64,000 nt of DNA from Hylemonella sp. GTDB taxonomy: Bacteria; Pseudomonadota; Gammaproteobacteria; Burkholderiales; Burkholderiaceae_C. The notes under the pieces were generated by a model, which saw only the letters and a program-made list of their open reading frames with translations, was not told where the DNA came from and did not search any database. A program made the position numbers and the translations under genes. The stretch spans positions 1-64,000 of the forward strand of contig JAUXVI010000024.1 of assembly GCA_030680575.1 (NCBI GenBank), read 5' to 3'. This document shows, piece after piece, positions 28,188-37,728 of the stretch. The stretch's first letter is position 1. Each line of letters opens with the position of its first letter.

Positions 28188-29141
28188 CTAAACATCCGCT
28201 AAAACGCGGATGTGCGCCTCCACGCTGCGCGCCAGCGCACTGAGGTTGTAGCCCCCCTCCAGGCACGAGACGATGCGCCCCTTGCTGTGGCGGCGTGCCA
28301 CGTCCTTGAGACGCTCGGTGATCCACGCGTAGTCGGACTCGACCAGGCCGAGCTGGCCCATGTCGTCCTCGCGATGGGCATCGAAGCCGGCACTGATGAA
28401 GATCATCTCGGGTTTGTGGGCTTCCAGGCGCGGCAACCACAGCATCTCGATCAGCTCGCGCACATCCATGCCCTTGGTGTAGGCCGGCACCGGTACGTTG
28501 ACCATGTTGTCGGTATCCGGCCGTGCGCCGCCGTGCGGGTAGAACGGGTGCTGGTAGATGCTCACCATCAGGATGCGCCGATCGTCGGCCACGATGTCCT
28601 CGGTGCCATTGCCGTGGTGCACGTCGAAGTCGGCGATGGCCACGCGCTTCAGGCCATGCCGCTCCACCGCGTACTTAGCCGCCAGCGCCACGTTGTTGAC
28701 AAAGCAAAAACCCATGGCCTTGTCGCGGCAGGCATGGTGACCGGGTGGGCGGATGGCGCAGAAGGCATTCTCCAGCTCGCCGGCCATCACGGCATCGGTG
28801 GCGGCCATCGCGGCACCCGCACTGCGCAGAATGGCATTCCACGAGTTCACATTCAGGGCCGTATCGGGATCGATGTGCGCATAACGCGGGCCGCCGGCCT
28901 TGATTTCCTCACTCAAGGTGTCACTCAGGCCACGCAACGCGGCCACGTGCATGCGGCCATGCGCGAGCTCCATCTCCTCGACCGAGGCCACCGGTGCCTC
29001 CAGCCGTGTCAGCGCGTCGCCGACGCCGGAGATCAGCAAGCGGTCTTCGATGGCATCGAGCCGCTCAGGACACTCCGGATGACCCGGCCCCATTTCATGT
29101 TTGCGACAGTCACTGTGGGTAAAGTATCCGGTCTTGCTCAC
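28188..29141 (-). CDS. Histone deacetylase-family protein (acetylpolyamine/acetoin deacetylase type)
   Basis: A 317-residue zinc-dependent deacetylase of the arginase-like fold. Catalytic signatures are AIRPPGHHA (double His), FCFVNNVALAA, the zinc motif DFDVHHGNGTEDI and FISAGFDAHREDDMG (zinc Asp), ending with SCLEGGYNLSAL. It starts with the substrate-binding region TGYFTHSDCRKHEMGPGHPECPERL. Bacterial members remove acetyl groups from polyamines, acetoin-pathway proteins or small amides; the substrate here is not clear. The start is GTG 29141 with AGGAA upstream. Confidence 0.9.
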   Translation of the reverse strand: MSKTGYFTHSDCRKHEMGPGHPECPERLDAIEDRLLISGVGDALTRLEAPVASVEEMELAHGRMHVAALRGLSDTLSEEIKAGGPRYAHIDPDTALNVNSWNAILRSAGAAMAATDAVMAGELENAFCAIRPPGHHACRDKAMGFCFVNNVALAAKYAVERHGLKRVAIADFDVHHGNGTEDIVADDRRILMVSIYQHPFYPHGGARPDTDNMVNVPVPAYTKGMDVRELIEMLWLPRLEAHKPEMIFISAGFDAHREDDMGQLGLVESDYAWITERLKDVARRHSKGRIVSCLEGGYNLSALARSVEAHIRVLADV

Positions 29142-29181
29142 GGTCGGTTCCTGCCTCTGCGATTTCGGTTAAGGTCATGCC

Positions 29182-30102
<921 letters not shown>

Positions 30103-30111
30103 TCTCATGGC

Positions 30112-30185
30112 TCCCCCCAGAAGCGCCTTTGGCGCCTCCCCCTCAAGGGAGCGCCACCAGAGGCCCGACCAAGTCGGTTCCACAG
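30112..30185 (+). repeat. Extragenic GC-rich repeat, copy C
   Basis: GCGCCTTTGGCGCCTCCCCC and TCAAGGGAGCGCCACC, followed by CCGACCAAGTCGGTTCCAC, match copy A (5093-5182). It occupies the start of a long reading frame leading into the DUF58 gene, which argues that the real start of that gene is further downstream. Confidence 0.6.
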
Positions 30186-30211
30186 TGGCCCGCGAATGGA
30201 ACCCGGTGGCC

Positions 30212-31147
30212 ATGGTGCGTGCCAGATTTCGCCGATGGTGGCACAACCGGTTGCCGCGGCAAGACGTGCTGCTGTTGACGCAGCGCAACGTCTACATCCT
30301 GCCCACCCGCGCCGGCCTCATGCTGGCGGCCACGCTGCTGGTGCTGCTGGTGGCTGCCATCAACTACCAGCTCAACCTCGGCTACCTGTTGACCTTTCTG
30401 CTGGCCGGCTGTGCCATCGTCAGCATTCCCGTTTCGCACGGCACGCTGCGCGGCCTGACCTTGAGCCTGCAGCCCCCCGAGTCGCGCTTTGCTGGCAGCC
30501 CCACGCCGCTGCACATCAGCCTGAACAACAGCCGCAAGAGCCCGCGCTACGGCATCGGCCTGAGCCTGCCCGGCAGCGGCCACTGGGTCTGGAGCGACGT
30601 GCCGGCGCAAGGCAGCAGCACCATCGAGTTGCTCCTGCCCGGCGGGCCGCGCGGCCGGCACCCGATCTCCACCCTCACCGCCGAAACCCACTTTCCGCTC
30701 GGCCTGTTCCGCGTCTGGACCGTGTGGCGCCCGGCCTCATCCCTGCTGACCTACCCCCAGCCCGAAGCCCACCCGCCACCCCTGCCGGTGGGCGAACCGC
30801 ACAGCACCGGCGCGGCCGTGCGGCAGACACCCAGCGGGGAATTCGACAGCCTGCGCCCCTACCGGCGCGGCGACCCGCTCAAGGCCATCGTCTGGAAGAA
30901 GGCCGCCAAGACCGACGAACTGGTAAGCCGCGACAGCCAGCAAAGCCAAGCGGTTGAACTCTGGCTTGATCTGGCATTGGCGGGTGGCGGCGGTTTGGAG
31001 CAACGGTTGTCGCGGTTGTGTGCTTGGGTGCTGGAGGCGGAAGAGGCTGAGGTGGATTACGGATTGCGGCTTGGACCTCTGGAGTTGTCGCCTTCTCATG
31101 GGGAGGTGCACAAGCGGCGCTGCCTTGAGGCATTGGCTTTGCATTGA
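30212..31147 (+). CDS. DUF58 domain protein, partner of MoxR
   Basis: A 311-residue protein with two N-terminal membrane segments (AGLMLAATLLVLLVAAINYQ and LGYLLTFLLAGCAIVSI), an outside beta domain, and the DUF58 core QTPSGEFDSLRPYRRGDPLK followed by IVWKKAAKTDELV. The pair with MoxR is one of the most conserved gene pairs in bacteria and is thought to act in assembly of metal centres or envelope complexes. The frame is open from 30107, but the first 80 bases are repeat copy C, so I place the start at ATG 30212 (weak RBS); GTG 30206 is an alternative. The region beyond about 30960 is slightly different in base use but reads as one protein. Confidence 0.85.
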   Translation: MVRARFRRWWHNRLPRQDVLLLTQRNVYILPTRAGLMLAATLLVLLVAAINYQLNLGYLLTFLLAGCAIVSIPVSHGTLRGLTLSLQPPESRFAGSPTPLHISLNNSRKSPRYGIGLSLPGSGHWVWSDVPAQGSSTIELLLPGGPRGRHPISTLTAETHFPLGLFRVWTVWRPASSLLTYPQPEAHPPPLPVGEPHSTGAAVRQTPSGEFDSLRPYRRGDPLKAIVWKKAAKTDELVSRDSQQSQAVELWLDLALAGGGGLEQRLSRLCAWVLEAEEAEVDYGLRLGPLELSPSHGEVHKRRCLEALALH

Positions 31148-31200
31148 CTTCTGCTATGCCTGACTTGGCAAGGGTGTCGGGATGTGTGCCCAACTGCACA

Positions 31201-31285
31201 CTCACTTTCTTTGCTTCGCCAAAGAAAGGCGAGCCGGATTCGTCGGCTCTGCGAACACTCTGCGTTGTTCGAGTGCAGCCGGGGG
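31201..31285 (+). repeat. Inverted-repeat arm, left, next to an orphan gene
   Basis: CTCACTTTCTTTGCTTCGCC, AAAGAAAGGCGAGCCGGATT and CGTCGGCTCTG form a block that recurs in reverse complement at 31990-32081. The left arm lacks 13 bases found in the right arm. It resembles the CTTTCTTTTGCTTCGCCAAA family of dispersed repeats in Comamonadaceae. Confidence 0.65.
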
Positions 31286-31349
31286 CTGGCTAAACTTGAC
31301 CTCAATTCCCGAGGTCGAGTCACGAGACACTTAGGGGGAACGCTTAATC

Positions 31350-31793
31350 ATGTCATTTTCCAGTTTCGCAATCAAATCACGTTACGCCGCAATCAAAATA
31401 GGCGCTGCGATCTACTTTGTATTGTTTGCATGTTCCGCATATACCGCCGAATTTCCCTGTGGCATTGTTTCCCTTAGGAAAGAGGTAGACGGAATCGCCC
31501 TGCGATTTGATAAGACATTTTTTTGGCGCTTCAGCCACTCAAATGGAGATTGGGGAGTGATTGGCTTGTCCGGAATTGCGATCCTCGAACGCAACGGTGT
31601 ATCGCTTCAAGATCCCATAGAACAGCCAGAACTACGAATTCAGTTGAATGAGCACGTAAAGTTAATCGATCACCATCAAGGGTGTCGCTTACTTCTGGTC
31701 CTTGAAAAAGAGATGTTGACCTTGAAAGCATCTGGAGAATTTTCTTTCCCAGGTTCCAAACTCAAGTCATTTGAAGCCACCTTGAATCCATAG
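31350..31793 (+). CDS. Orphan hypothetical secreted protein in AT-rich island
   Basis: A 147-residue protein I do not recognise. It has a short basic N terminus and a hydrophobic stretch (IGAAIYFVLFACSAYTA) that looks like a Sec signal with cleavage near AYTA. The mature part is about 110 residues with two Cys, mixed charge and probable beta strands (ALRFDKTFFWRFS, GCRLLLVLEKEML). RBS GGGGGAA is good and a perfect terminator follows at 31853, so it is a complete transcription unit. It is visibly AT-richer than all neighbours and lies between inverted copies of a repeat, which suggests acquisition from elsewhere. No function is assigned. Confidence 0.6.
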   Translation: MSFSSFAIKSRYAAIKIGAAIYFVLFACSAYTAEFPCGIVSLRKEVDGIALRFDKTFFWRFSHSNGDWGVIGLSGIAILERNGVSLQDPIEQPELRIQLNEHVKLIDHHQGCRLLLVLEKEMLTLKASGEFSFPGSKLKSFEATLNP

Positions 31794-31852
31794 ATAAGAC
31801 TTTGTGCTTACCTAGTACTTGTCAAATCAAAAGTACGAATCCTTCGCTCAAG

Positions 31853-31883
31853 CAGGACGCGCCACGGCGCGTCCTGTTGTTTT
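31853..31883 (+). terminator. Rho-independent terminator of the orphan gene
   Basis: CAGGACGCGCC and GGCGCGTCCTG are perfectly complementary around AC, followed by TTGTTTT. Confidence 0.88.
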
Positions 31884-31989
31884 CGGTATTTGGTTTCCCC
31901 CGCCGTTATGAGGAGGCGAGTAGCGCAGGGGCAAGCGGATCAAGAGCCGTGCATGTCTGAGCGCAGCGAGTTTGCGCGGCTCCCGCTTG

Positions 31990-32081
31990 GCCCGAGCAAC
32001 GCAGCGTGCCCGTAGGGCCGACGAATCCGGCTCGCCTTCTCTTTGCTTACTTTCTCTTGGCGAAGCAAGAGAAAGTGAGTC
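31990..32081 (-). repeat. Inverted-repeat arm, right
   Basis: On the minus strand it reads ACTCACTTTCTCTTGCTTCG, then an internal hairpin (CTTTCTCTTGC and GCAAGAGAAAG around GGCGAA), then GGCGAGCCGGATTCGTCGG. It is the reverse of the block at 31201-31285 and encloses the orphan gene with it. Confidence 0.65.
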
Positions 32082-32141
32082 GCCCGCCGGGGCGAGACCC
32101 GGCTAGCCGGCCCCGTCAGGCACCCAAGCGAACCACCGAAA

Positions 32142-32197
32142 TGCTATAAATTCAATAGCTACCCGCGCATGAATGACAAGGCCAAAAGCCCAATTTC
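32142..32197 (-). repeat. 56-bp palindromic repeat (copy 2), at the 3' end of dnaE
   Basis: TGCTATAAATTCAATAGCTA followed by CCGCGCATGAATGACAAGG and CCAAAAGCCCAATTTC matches the plan of the other copies. The dnaE stop codon lies at its edge. Confidence 0.65.
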
Positions 32198-35100
32198 ATT
32201 CATAAACAATCAAAGCCTTGCCTTGGTCAGCCTGCGCCATCCACCCCGCCAGCGCCGCATCCGTAGGAAAGAACTTCGCATCCTCCCCCAACTGCAATTC
32301 AGCCGCTGCCGCAACACCCGGCCCCTGACGCTGCAACGTCAACCGCACCCCCAGCCCACGCAACAACTCCCCCTGCTCCGTCATCTCGCGCTGCGGCGGA
32401 AAGTCGGCCACCAGGCGCTGGATGTCGGGCGCTCGGCTGTTCACGGCCACACGCAGGTACTTGCCGAAGCGGCAACGCGCCGCCGCCAGGTCCCACACCT
32501 GATTCACGGTGAGCTGCAGGCCACCGGAGAAGCGGTCGGGCTGCACCTTGCCCATGACGATGATGAGTTCGTCTTCCTTGAACAGGTGCTTGTTGGCGTT
32601 CATCAGCGCCTCGTCCACGCGGGCGTCGATCACGGCGCTCTTGTCGTCGAGCTTGAACAGGCCGAGCTTGCCGCGCTGGCCGTTGATGACGCGGAAATCA
32701 CTGATGATGCCGGCCAGCAGTTGCGGCTCGCGCGTGTCGATCAGGTCATCCAGCGAGCGCTTGACGAAACGGCGCACCTCCAGCGTCACCTCGTCGAACA
32801 GATGGCCTGAGAGGTAGAAGCCGACCGCCGTCTTCTCGTTGGTCAGGCGTTCTTTCACGCCCCAGGGCATGGCCTCCACCAGCTCGGGCTCCTGCGTGCT
32901 GGAGCCGTGGCTGTCGTCGCCCATCATGTCAAACAGGCCACCTTGGTTGGCATTGGCGGCGGTGGCGGCGGCAAAGTCGAAGGCACGGTCGATCGAGGCG
33001 ATCAGGGAGGCACGGTTGAGCTGCAGTGAATCAAAAGCGCCCGCCTTGATCAGCGCCTCGACCGTGCGCTTGTTCAGGCGCGAGCGGTCCACGCGCACGC
33101 AGAAGTCGTACAGGCTCGTGAACGCCCCGCCCTCCTGCCGCGCCGCCACGATGGCGGCAATCGCCTGCTCGCCGGTGCCCTTGACGGCGCCCAGGCCATA
33201 GCGGATAGCTTTGTCGGAGATCGGTTCGAAACGGTAGTTGCCGCGGTTCACGTCCGGCGCTTCGAAGGTCATGCCCATCTTGAGGGCGTCCTCGAACAAG
33301 ACCTTCAACTTGTCGGTGTCGTCCATTTCCACCGTCATGTTGGCGCAGAAGAACTCGGCCGTGAAGTGCACCTTGAGCCAGGCCGTGTGGTAGGCCAATA
33401 GCGAGTAGGCGGCGGCATGCGACTTGTTGAAGCCGTAGCCGGCAAACTTCTCCATCAGGTCGAAAACTTCGTCAGCCTTCTCTTCGCTGATGTTGTTCTT
33501 GGCCGCACCGGCGCGGAAGATGGCGCGGTGCTCGGCCATCTCCTCGGCCTTCTTCTTGCCCATGGCGCGGCGCAGCATGTCGGCGCCACCGAGCGAGTAG
33601 CCTCCCAGGATCTGCGCGGTCTGCATCACCTGCTCCTGGTAGACCATGATGCCGTAGGTTTCGGAGAGCATCTCGGCCACCATCGGGTGCGGGTACTCGA
33701 TCTCCTCGCGCCCGTGCTTGCGCGCCACGAAGCTGGGGATCAGGTCCATCGGGCCCGGGCGGTACAGCGCGTTCAGCGCAATCAGGTCTTCCAGCCGCGT
33801 CGGTTTGGCGTCGCGCAGCATGCCCTGCATGCCGCGGCTTTCAAACTGGAACACGGCCTCGGTCTTGCCTTCCTGGAACAGGCGGTAGGTCGCCTTGTCG
33901 TCCAGCGGGATGGTTTCGAAGGTGAAGTTCTCCTGGCCCTTGTGCCGCGCCATGATGAACTCGCGCGCGATCTCCAGGATGGTCAGCGTGGCCAGGCCCA
34001 AGAAGTCGAACTTCACCAGGCCGATGGCCTCCACGTCGTCCTTGTCGTACTGGCTCACCGCCGAGTCGCTGCCGGGCTGTTGGTACAGCGGGCAGAAATC
34101 GGTCAGCTTGCCGGGCGCGATCAGCACGCCACCGGCATGCATGCCGATGTTGCGTGTCATGCCTTCGAGCTTTTGTGCCAGCGCCAGCAGGGTCTTGACC
34201 TCGTCTTCCTTCTCCAGCCGCTCAGCCAAAATAGGTTCGGCCTCCAGAGCGCCGGCGATGGTGATGTGCTGGCCCGGCTTGTTCGGAATCAGCTTGGAGA
34301 TGCCGTCGCAGAAGGTGTAGCTCATGTCGAGCACACGGCCGACGTCTCGGATGGCGGCACGCGCCGCCATGGTGCCGAAGGTGGCAATCTGGCTCACCGC
34401 CTCCTTGCCGTATTTCTCTTTCACGTAATCGATCACGCGGTCGCGGTTGGCCTGGCAGAAGTCGATATCGAAGTCAGGCATCGAGACGCGTTCCGGGTTC
34501 AGGAAACGCTCGAACAGCAGGTTGTACTGCAGCGGGTCGAGGTCGGTGATCTTCAGCGCATAGGCCACCAGCGAACCGGCACCCGAACCCCGGCCCGGCC
34601 CGACCGGGCAGCCGTGCGTCTTGGCCCACTGGATGAAGTCGCCCACGATCAGGAAGTAGCCGGGGAAACCCATCTTCAGGATGGTGTTGATCTCGAACTC
34701 CAACCGTTCCAGGTAGCGCGGACGCTGGGCATCGCGCTCAGCCTCATTCGGGTAGAGCAGTTGCAGGCGGTCTTCCAGCCCCTCCAGCGACACCTTGCGG
34801 AAGTAGTCCTCGATGCTCAGGCCGCCGGGAATCGGGAAGTTGGGCAGCTGCGGTTTGCCCAGCACCAAGGTGAGGTTGCAGCGCTTGGCGATTTCCAGCG
34901 TGTTGGCGATGGCGCTTGGCACATCGGCGAACAGCGCTTCCATCTGCGCGGCGTTTTTGAAATACTGCTCGCGCGTGAACTTGCGCACACGCCGCGGGTT
35001 GCCCAGGATCTCGCCCTCGGAGATGCAGACGCGCGCCTCATGCGCCTCGTAGTCGTCAACGGTGGCGAACTGTACCGGGTGCGTCGCCACCACCGGCAGC

Positions 35101-35669
35101 TTCATGCGCGCGGCCAGCTGCACCGCCGCCGTCACATGGGCTTCGTCATCGGCGCGGCCGGCGCGTTGCAGCTCGATGTAGAAGCGGTGCGTGAAGATGG
35201 AGCCCAGTTGCAGCGCCAGCTCGTGGGCGCGTGCGTCATCGCCCTGCACCAAGGACTGCCCGACGGCACCCGCCTGCGCGCCGGACAAGGCAATCAGCCC
35301 CTCGTTCAACTCCTTCAGCCAGTCCAGCTTGATCACGGCCTGCGCCTTGTGCACGTTCTGCGTCCAGGCGCGCGCCAGGATTTCGGACAGGTTCAGGTAA
35401 CCCTGCTTGTTCTGCACCAGCAGCAGCATTTTGGAGAAAGCTGTCGGGTCCTGCCCCAGCCCTTCGAGCAGGATCTCCACGCCGATGACCGGCTTGACGC
35501 CCTTGCCGCGTCCTTCCTTGTAGAACTTGACGGCACCGAACAGGTTGTTCAGGTCGGTGATCGCCAACGCGGGCTGGCTGTCCGCCGCGGCCGCCTTGAC
35601 GATCTCGTCGATGCGGTTGGTGCCGTCGACGACGGAGAATTCGGTGTGAAGGCGCAGATGGACAAACAT
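32196..35669 (-). CDS. dnaE: DNA polymerase III subunit alpha
   Basis: Replicative polymerase of 1157 residues, the usual length for DnaE1. The PHP domain opens FVHLRLHTEFSVVDG; the polymerase core shows VGPGRGSGAGSLVAYAL, the catalytic metal-binding aspartates in MPDFDIDFCQ and a later Asp in YDKDDVEAIGLVKFDFLG; then GYGFNKSHAAAYSLLAYHTA (helix-hairpin-helix region) and an OB fold near the C terminus. It makes most of the chromosome with DnaQ and the beta clamp. The start at 35669 is the only fitting one; the promoter must lie in or next to a 236-bp inverted-repeat structure. Its stop lies at a 56-bp palindromic repeat. Confidence 0.98.
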   Translation of the reverse strand: MFVHLRLHTEFSVVDGTNRIDEIVKAAAADSQPALAITDLNNLFGAVKFYKEGRGKGVKPVIGVEILLEGLGQDPTAFSKMLLLVQNKQGYLNLSEILARAWTQNVHKAQAVIKLDWLKELNEGLIALSGAQAGAVGQSLVQGDDARAHELALQLGSIFTHRFYIELQRAGRADDEAHVTAAVQLAARMKLPVVATHPVQFATVDDYEAHEARVCISEGEILGNPRRVRKFTREQYFKNAAQMEALFADVPSAIANTLEIAKRCNLTLVLGKPQLPNFPIPGGLSIEDYFRKVSLEGLEDRLQLLYPNEAERDAQRPRYLERLEFEINTILKMGFPGYFLIVGDFIQWAKTHGCPVGPGRGSGAGSLVAYALKITDLDPLQYNLLFERFLNPERVSMPDFDIDFCQANRDRVIDYVKEKYGKEAVSQIATFGTMAARAAIRDVGRVLDMSYTFCDGISKLIPNKPGQHITIAGALEAEPILAERLEKEDEVKTLLALAQKLEGMTRNIGMHAGGVLIAPGKLTDFCPLYQQPGSDSAVSQYDKDDVEAIGLVKFDFLGLATLTILEIAREFIMARHKGQENFTFETIPLDDKATYRLFQEGKTEAVFQFESRGMQGMLRDAKPTRLEDLIALNALYRPGPMDLIPSFVARKHGREEIEYPHPMVAEMLSETYGIMVYQEQVMQTAQILGGYSLGGADMLRRAMGKKKAEEMAEHRAIFRAGAAKNNISEEKADEVFDLMEKFAGYGFNKSHAAAYSLLAYHTAWLKVHFTAEFFCANMTVEMDDTDKLKVLFEDALKMGMTFEAPDVNRGNYRFEPISDKAIRYGLGAVKGTGEQAIAAIVAARQEGGAFTSLYDFCVRVDRSRLNKRTVEALIKAGAFDSLQLNRASLIASIDRAFDFAAATAANANQGGLFDMMGDDSHGSSTQEPELVEAMPWGVKERLTNEKTAVGFYLSGHLFDEVTLEVRRFVKRSLDDLIDTREPQLLAGIISDFRVINGQRGKLGLFKLDDKSAVIDARVDEALMNANKHLFKEDELIIVMGKVQPDRFSGGLQLTVNQVWDLAAARCRFGKYLRVAVNSRAPDIQRLVADFPPQREMTEQGELLRGLGVRLTLQRQGPGVAAAAELQLGEDAKFFPTDAALAGWMAQADQGKALIVYE

Positions 35670-36055
35670 GCTGCCATTGTAGGAAACCGGCTGTTCCTGA
35701 CTGCCTGATATTTGGGCAATTTGAACGATTTATTTCTTTTTCCAGGGTGGTTGATTTCCCCCACTCACTCCCCCCCGCCCCTCTCCCGCCCCGCCGGGCG
35801 GAAGAGGGGAGCCTCATTTGGTTACTTCGACTCAATACGGCTTCTACGGCTCCACCGTTATGGCGTCTAGTGTGTGCGGCCGGGCCTTGCCGCCGTAGAA
35901 GCCTTGTCGGAGACAAGTAACAAAATGAGGCTCCCCCTTTCCGCCCCGGCGGGGGTGGAAAGGGGGCTGGGGGGATAGGGGGGGGAAAGCACAGACAGAG
36001 AAAAAGCACAAACCCTTGAGAAAAGTAAAAAGAACATGTCTTTTAAAATCGGGCA
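35670..36055. other. Non-coding region between dnaE and trhO
   Basis: No gene supported. Most of it is the long inverted repeat (35755-35990). The first 80 bases (35670-35750) are AT-richer and probably hold the dnaE promoter; the last 60 hold the leader of trhO. Confidence 0.7.
35755..35990. repeat. Long imperfect inverted repeat, about 95-bp arms
   Basis: The left arm (35755-35852) and the right arm (35888-35990) are reverse complements with scattered mismatches: GGGGAGCCTCATTTGGTTAC against GTAACAAAATGAGGCTCCCC, ACGGCTTCTACGG against CCGTAGAAGCC, and C-rich against G-rich ends with CCCCGCCGGGCGG-like hairpins. The 35-bp centre is not repeated. A transcript would fold into one long hairpin. 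It separates divergent dnaE and trhO. Confidence 0.8.
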
Positions 36056-36793
36056 GTGAACACCATCCTCAACATCTCCGCCTACAAATTCGTCCCCCTG
36101 CCCGACGCACCGGAACTGCGCGCGCAGCTTCAAGCGCTCACGCTTGACCTGGGTCTGAAAGGCACGATTTTGCTGGCCGAGGAAGGGATCAACCTGTTTC
36201 TGGCTGGCCCCGCTGATGCGGTGCGCGCCCTGGTGGCACACCTGCACGCGGATGCGCGTTTTGCCGACATCGTGCCGAAGGAAAGCTGGTCAGCGCACCA
36301 GCCTTTCAAGAAAATGCTGGTCAAGGTCAAGCCCGAGATCATCCGCATGAACCATCCCACCATCCGTCCGGCCGAAGGGCGCGCGCCGGCGGTGCCGGCA
36401 GCCACCGTACGCCGCTGGCTCGACCAGGGCTTTGACGACGAAGGCCGCCCGGTGGTGACGTTGGACACGCGCAACGACTTCGAAGTCGATCAGGGCACGT
36501 TCGACAACGCGATCGACTGGCGCATCACCAAGTTCTCCGAGTTCCCGCAAGCGGTGCTGGCGCACAAGGCCGAGCTGGAAGGCAAGACTGTGGTGAGCTT
36601 TTGCACCGGTGGCATCCGCTGCGAAAAGGCTGCCATCTTCATACGCGAAGCCGGGCTGGACCACGTCTACCAGCTCGAAGGCGGCATCCTCAAGTACTTC
36701 GAGGAAACCGGTGGCGCCCATTACCACGGCAACTGTTTCGTGTTTGACGAGCGCCGGGGAGTGGACGCCGATCTGGCGGCGTTGAAGAGCTGA
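36056..36793 (+). CDS. trhO: tRNA uridine(34) hydroxylase, rhodanese family (TrhO)
   Basis: A 245-residue protein of the YceA/TrhO family. An N-terminal ferredoxin-like domain ([27 protein letters not shown]) precedes a rhodanese domain with [20 protein letters not shown] and the active-site loop [12 protein letters not shown], whose Cys is the catalytic residue. TrhO makes 5-hydroxyuridine at position 34 of some tRNAs. The start is GTG 36056 in CGGGCAGTGAAC; translation initiation from GTG is usual here, though the RBS is weak. C-terminal [12 protein letters not shown] is typical. Confidence 0.92.
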   Translation: MNTILNISAYKFVPLPDAPELRAQLQALTLDLGLKGTILLAEEGINLFLAGPADAVRALVAHLHADARFADIVPKESWSAHQPFKKMLVKVKPEIIRMNHPTIRPAEGRAPAVPAATVRRWLDQGFDDEGRPVVTLDTRNDFEVDQGTFDNAIDWRITKFSEFPQAVLAHKAELEGKTVVSFCTGGIRCEKAAIFIREAGLDHVYQLEGGILKYFEETGGAHYHGNCFVFDERRGVDADLAALKS

Positions 36794-36809
36794 CGCGACA
36801 GCCTGCGAT

Positions 36810-37691
36810 TCAGGGCAGGAAGCGCTGCTCGGGCAGCGGAATGAACTCGGTTTCGCCCGGCACCTGCCCGATGCGCTGGGCCTGCCAGTCGTCGGCTGCC
36901 TGGGCAATGCGTTCCTTGCGACTGGAAACGAAGTTCCACCACATGTGGCGCGGCCCATCCAGCGGCGCACCGCCTATCACCACCAGCCGTGTGGCATCAC
37001 TGGCAAACAGAGACACCGACTCGGAGCCCAACACCGCCATCTGCTGCGTCGGTACAGCCTGTCCATCGACCAGCAACTCGCCCTGCACCGCGTAGAGCGC
37101 CATTTCCGGCATCAACGGTGGCAGCTCAAACCGGCCACCAATCGGTAGCTGGATATCGAGATACAGCGTAGGTGCCAGGGTGTGCACCGGCGAGCGTCGA
37201 CCAAAGGCCTCGCCCACCAGCACGCGCAGCGTGGCATCGCCCACCTGCAGTTCGGGGATGGCAGCGGCCGGCGTGTGCTCGAACGAGGGTTCAACCTCCT
37301 CGGCTTCGCGCGGCAGAGCCACCCACAGCTGCAGGCCATGGTTGACGTAGGCCGTGTCACGCAGCGACTCGGGGCGCCGTTCAGAATGCACAATGCCGCG
37401 CCCGGCCGTCATCCAGTTGATGGCACCCGGCTCGATCAATTGATGCGAGCCGATGCTGTCACGGTGCAGCATGGCGCCTTCGAACAGGTAGGTGACCGTG
37501 GCCAGGCCAATGTGCGGGTGTGGCCGCACATCGTGGTTGACACCGGGTTCTTCGCGGGACGGACCGAAGTGGTCGAAGAAGATGAAAGGCCCGACCGAAC
37601 GGCGGGCCGCGGCCGGCAACAGGCGCCGTACCAGGAAACCGCCACCCAGGTCCTTCTGGTGACCCGCAAGCATTTGCAGTGACGGATTCAT
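36810..37691 (-). CDS. Pirin family protein
   Basis: A 293-residue bicupin. The first cupin has the metal-site residues in FFDHFGP, VRPHPHIGLATVTYLFEG and IVHSERRP, and the second is the C-terminal cupin with VQGELLVDGQAV. Bacterial pirins are iron-binding proteins, some with quercetin dioxygenase activity; physiological role unknown. ATG 37691 has an excellent AGGAGG. The gene is last of a minus-strand group: short pirin, flavodoxin-like protein and this one, with a gap of about 37 bases. Confidence 0.88.
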   Translation of the reverse strand: MNPSLQMLAGHQKDLGGGFLVRRLLPAAARRSVGPFIFFDHFGPSREEPGVNHDVRPHPHIGLATVTYLFEGAMLHRDSIGSHQLIEPGAINWMTAGRGIVHSERRPESLRDTAYVNHGLQLWVALPREAEEVEPSFEHTPAAAIPELQVGDATLRVLVGEAFGRRSPVHTLAPTLYLDIQLPIGGRFELPPLMPEMALYAVQGELLVDGQAVPTQQMAVLGSESVSLFASDATRLVVIGGAPLDGPRHMWWNFVSSRKERIAQAADDWQAQRIGQVPGETEFIPLPEQRFLP

Positions 37692-37728
37692 GGCGACGGC
37701 CCTCCTAGTGTTGGACTGCCGGACTGTA

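Larger units (their letters stand above)
31794..32141. other. Non-coding stretch with repeats
   Basis: No supported gene. It holds a terminator (31853-31883), a GC-rich dispersed repeat with CAAGCGGATCAAGAGCC (31930-31990), and the right inverted-repeat arm (31990-32081). Confidence 0.6.

Noticed and set aside
27976-28440. Minus-strand frame across the repeat block and the deacetylase end
   Set aside because: Overlaps the deacetylase in another frame and is composed of repeat sequence.
33417-35708. 763-codon plus-strand frame across dnaE
   Set aside because: Antisense of dnaE with no recognisable domain and biased composition.
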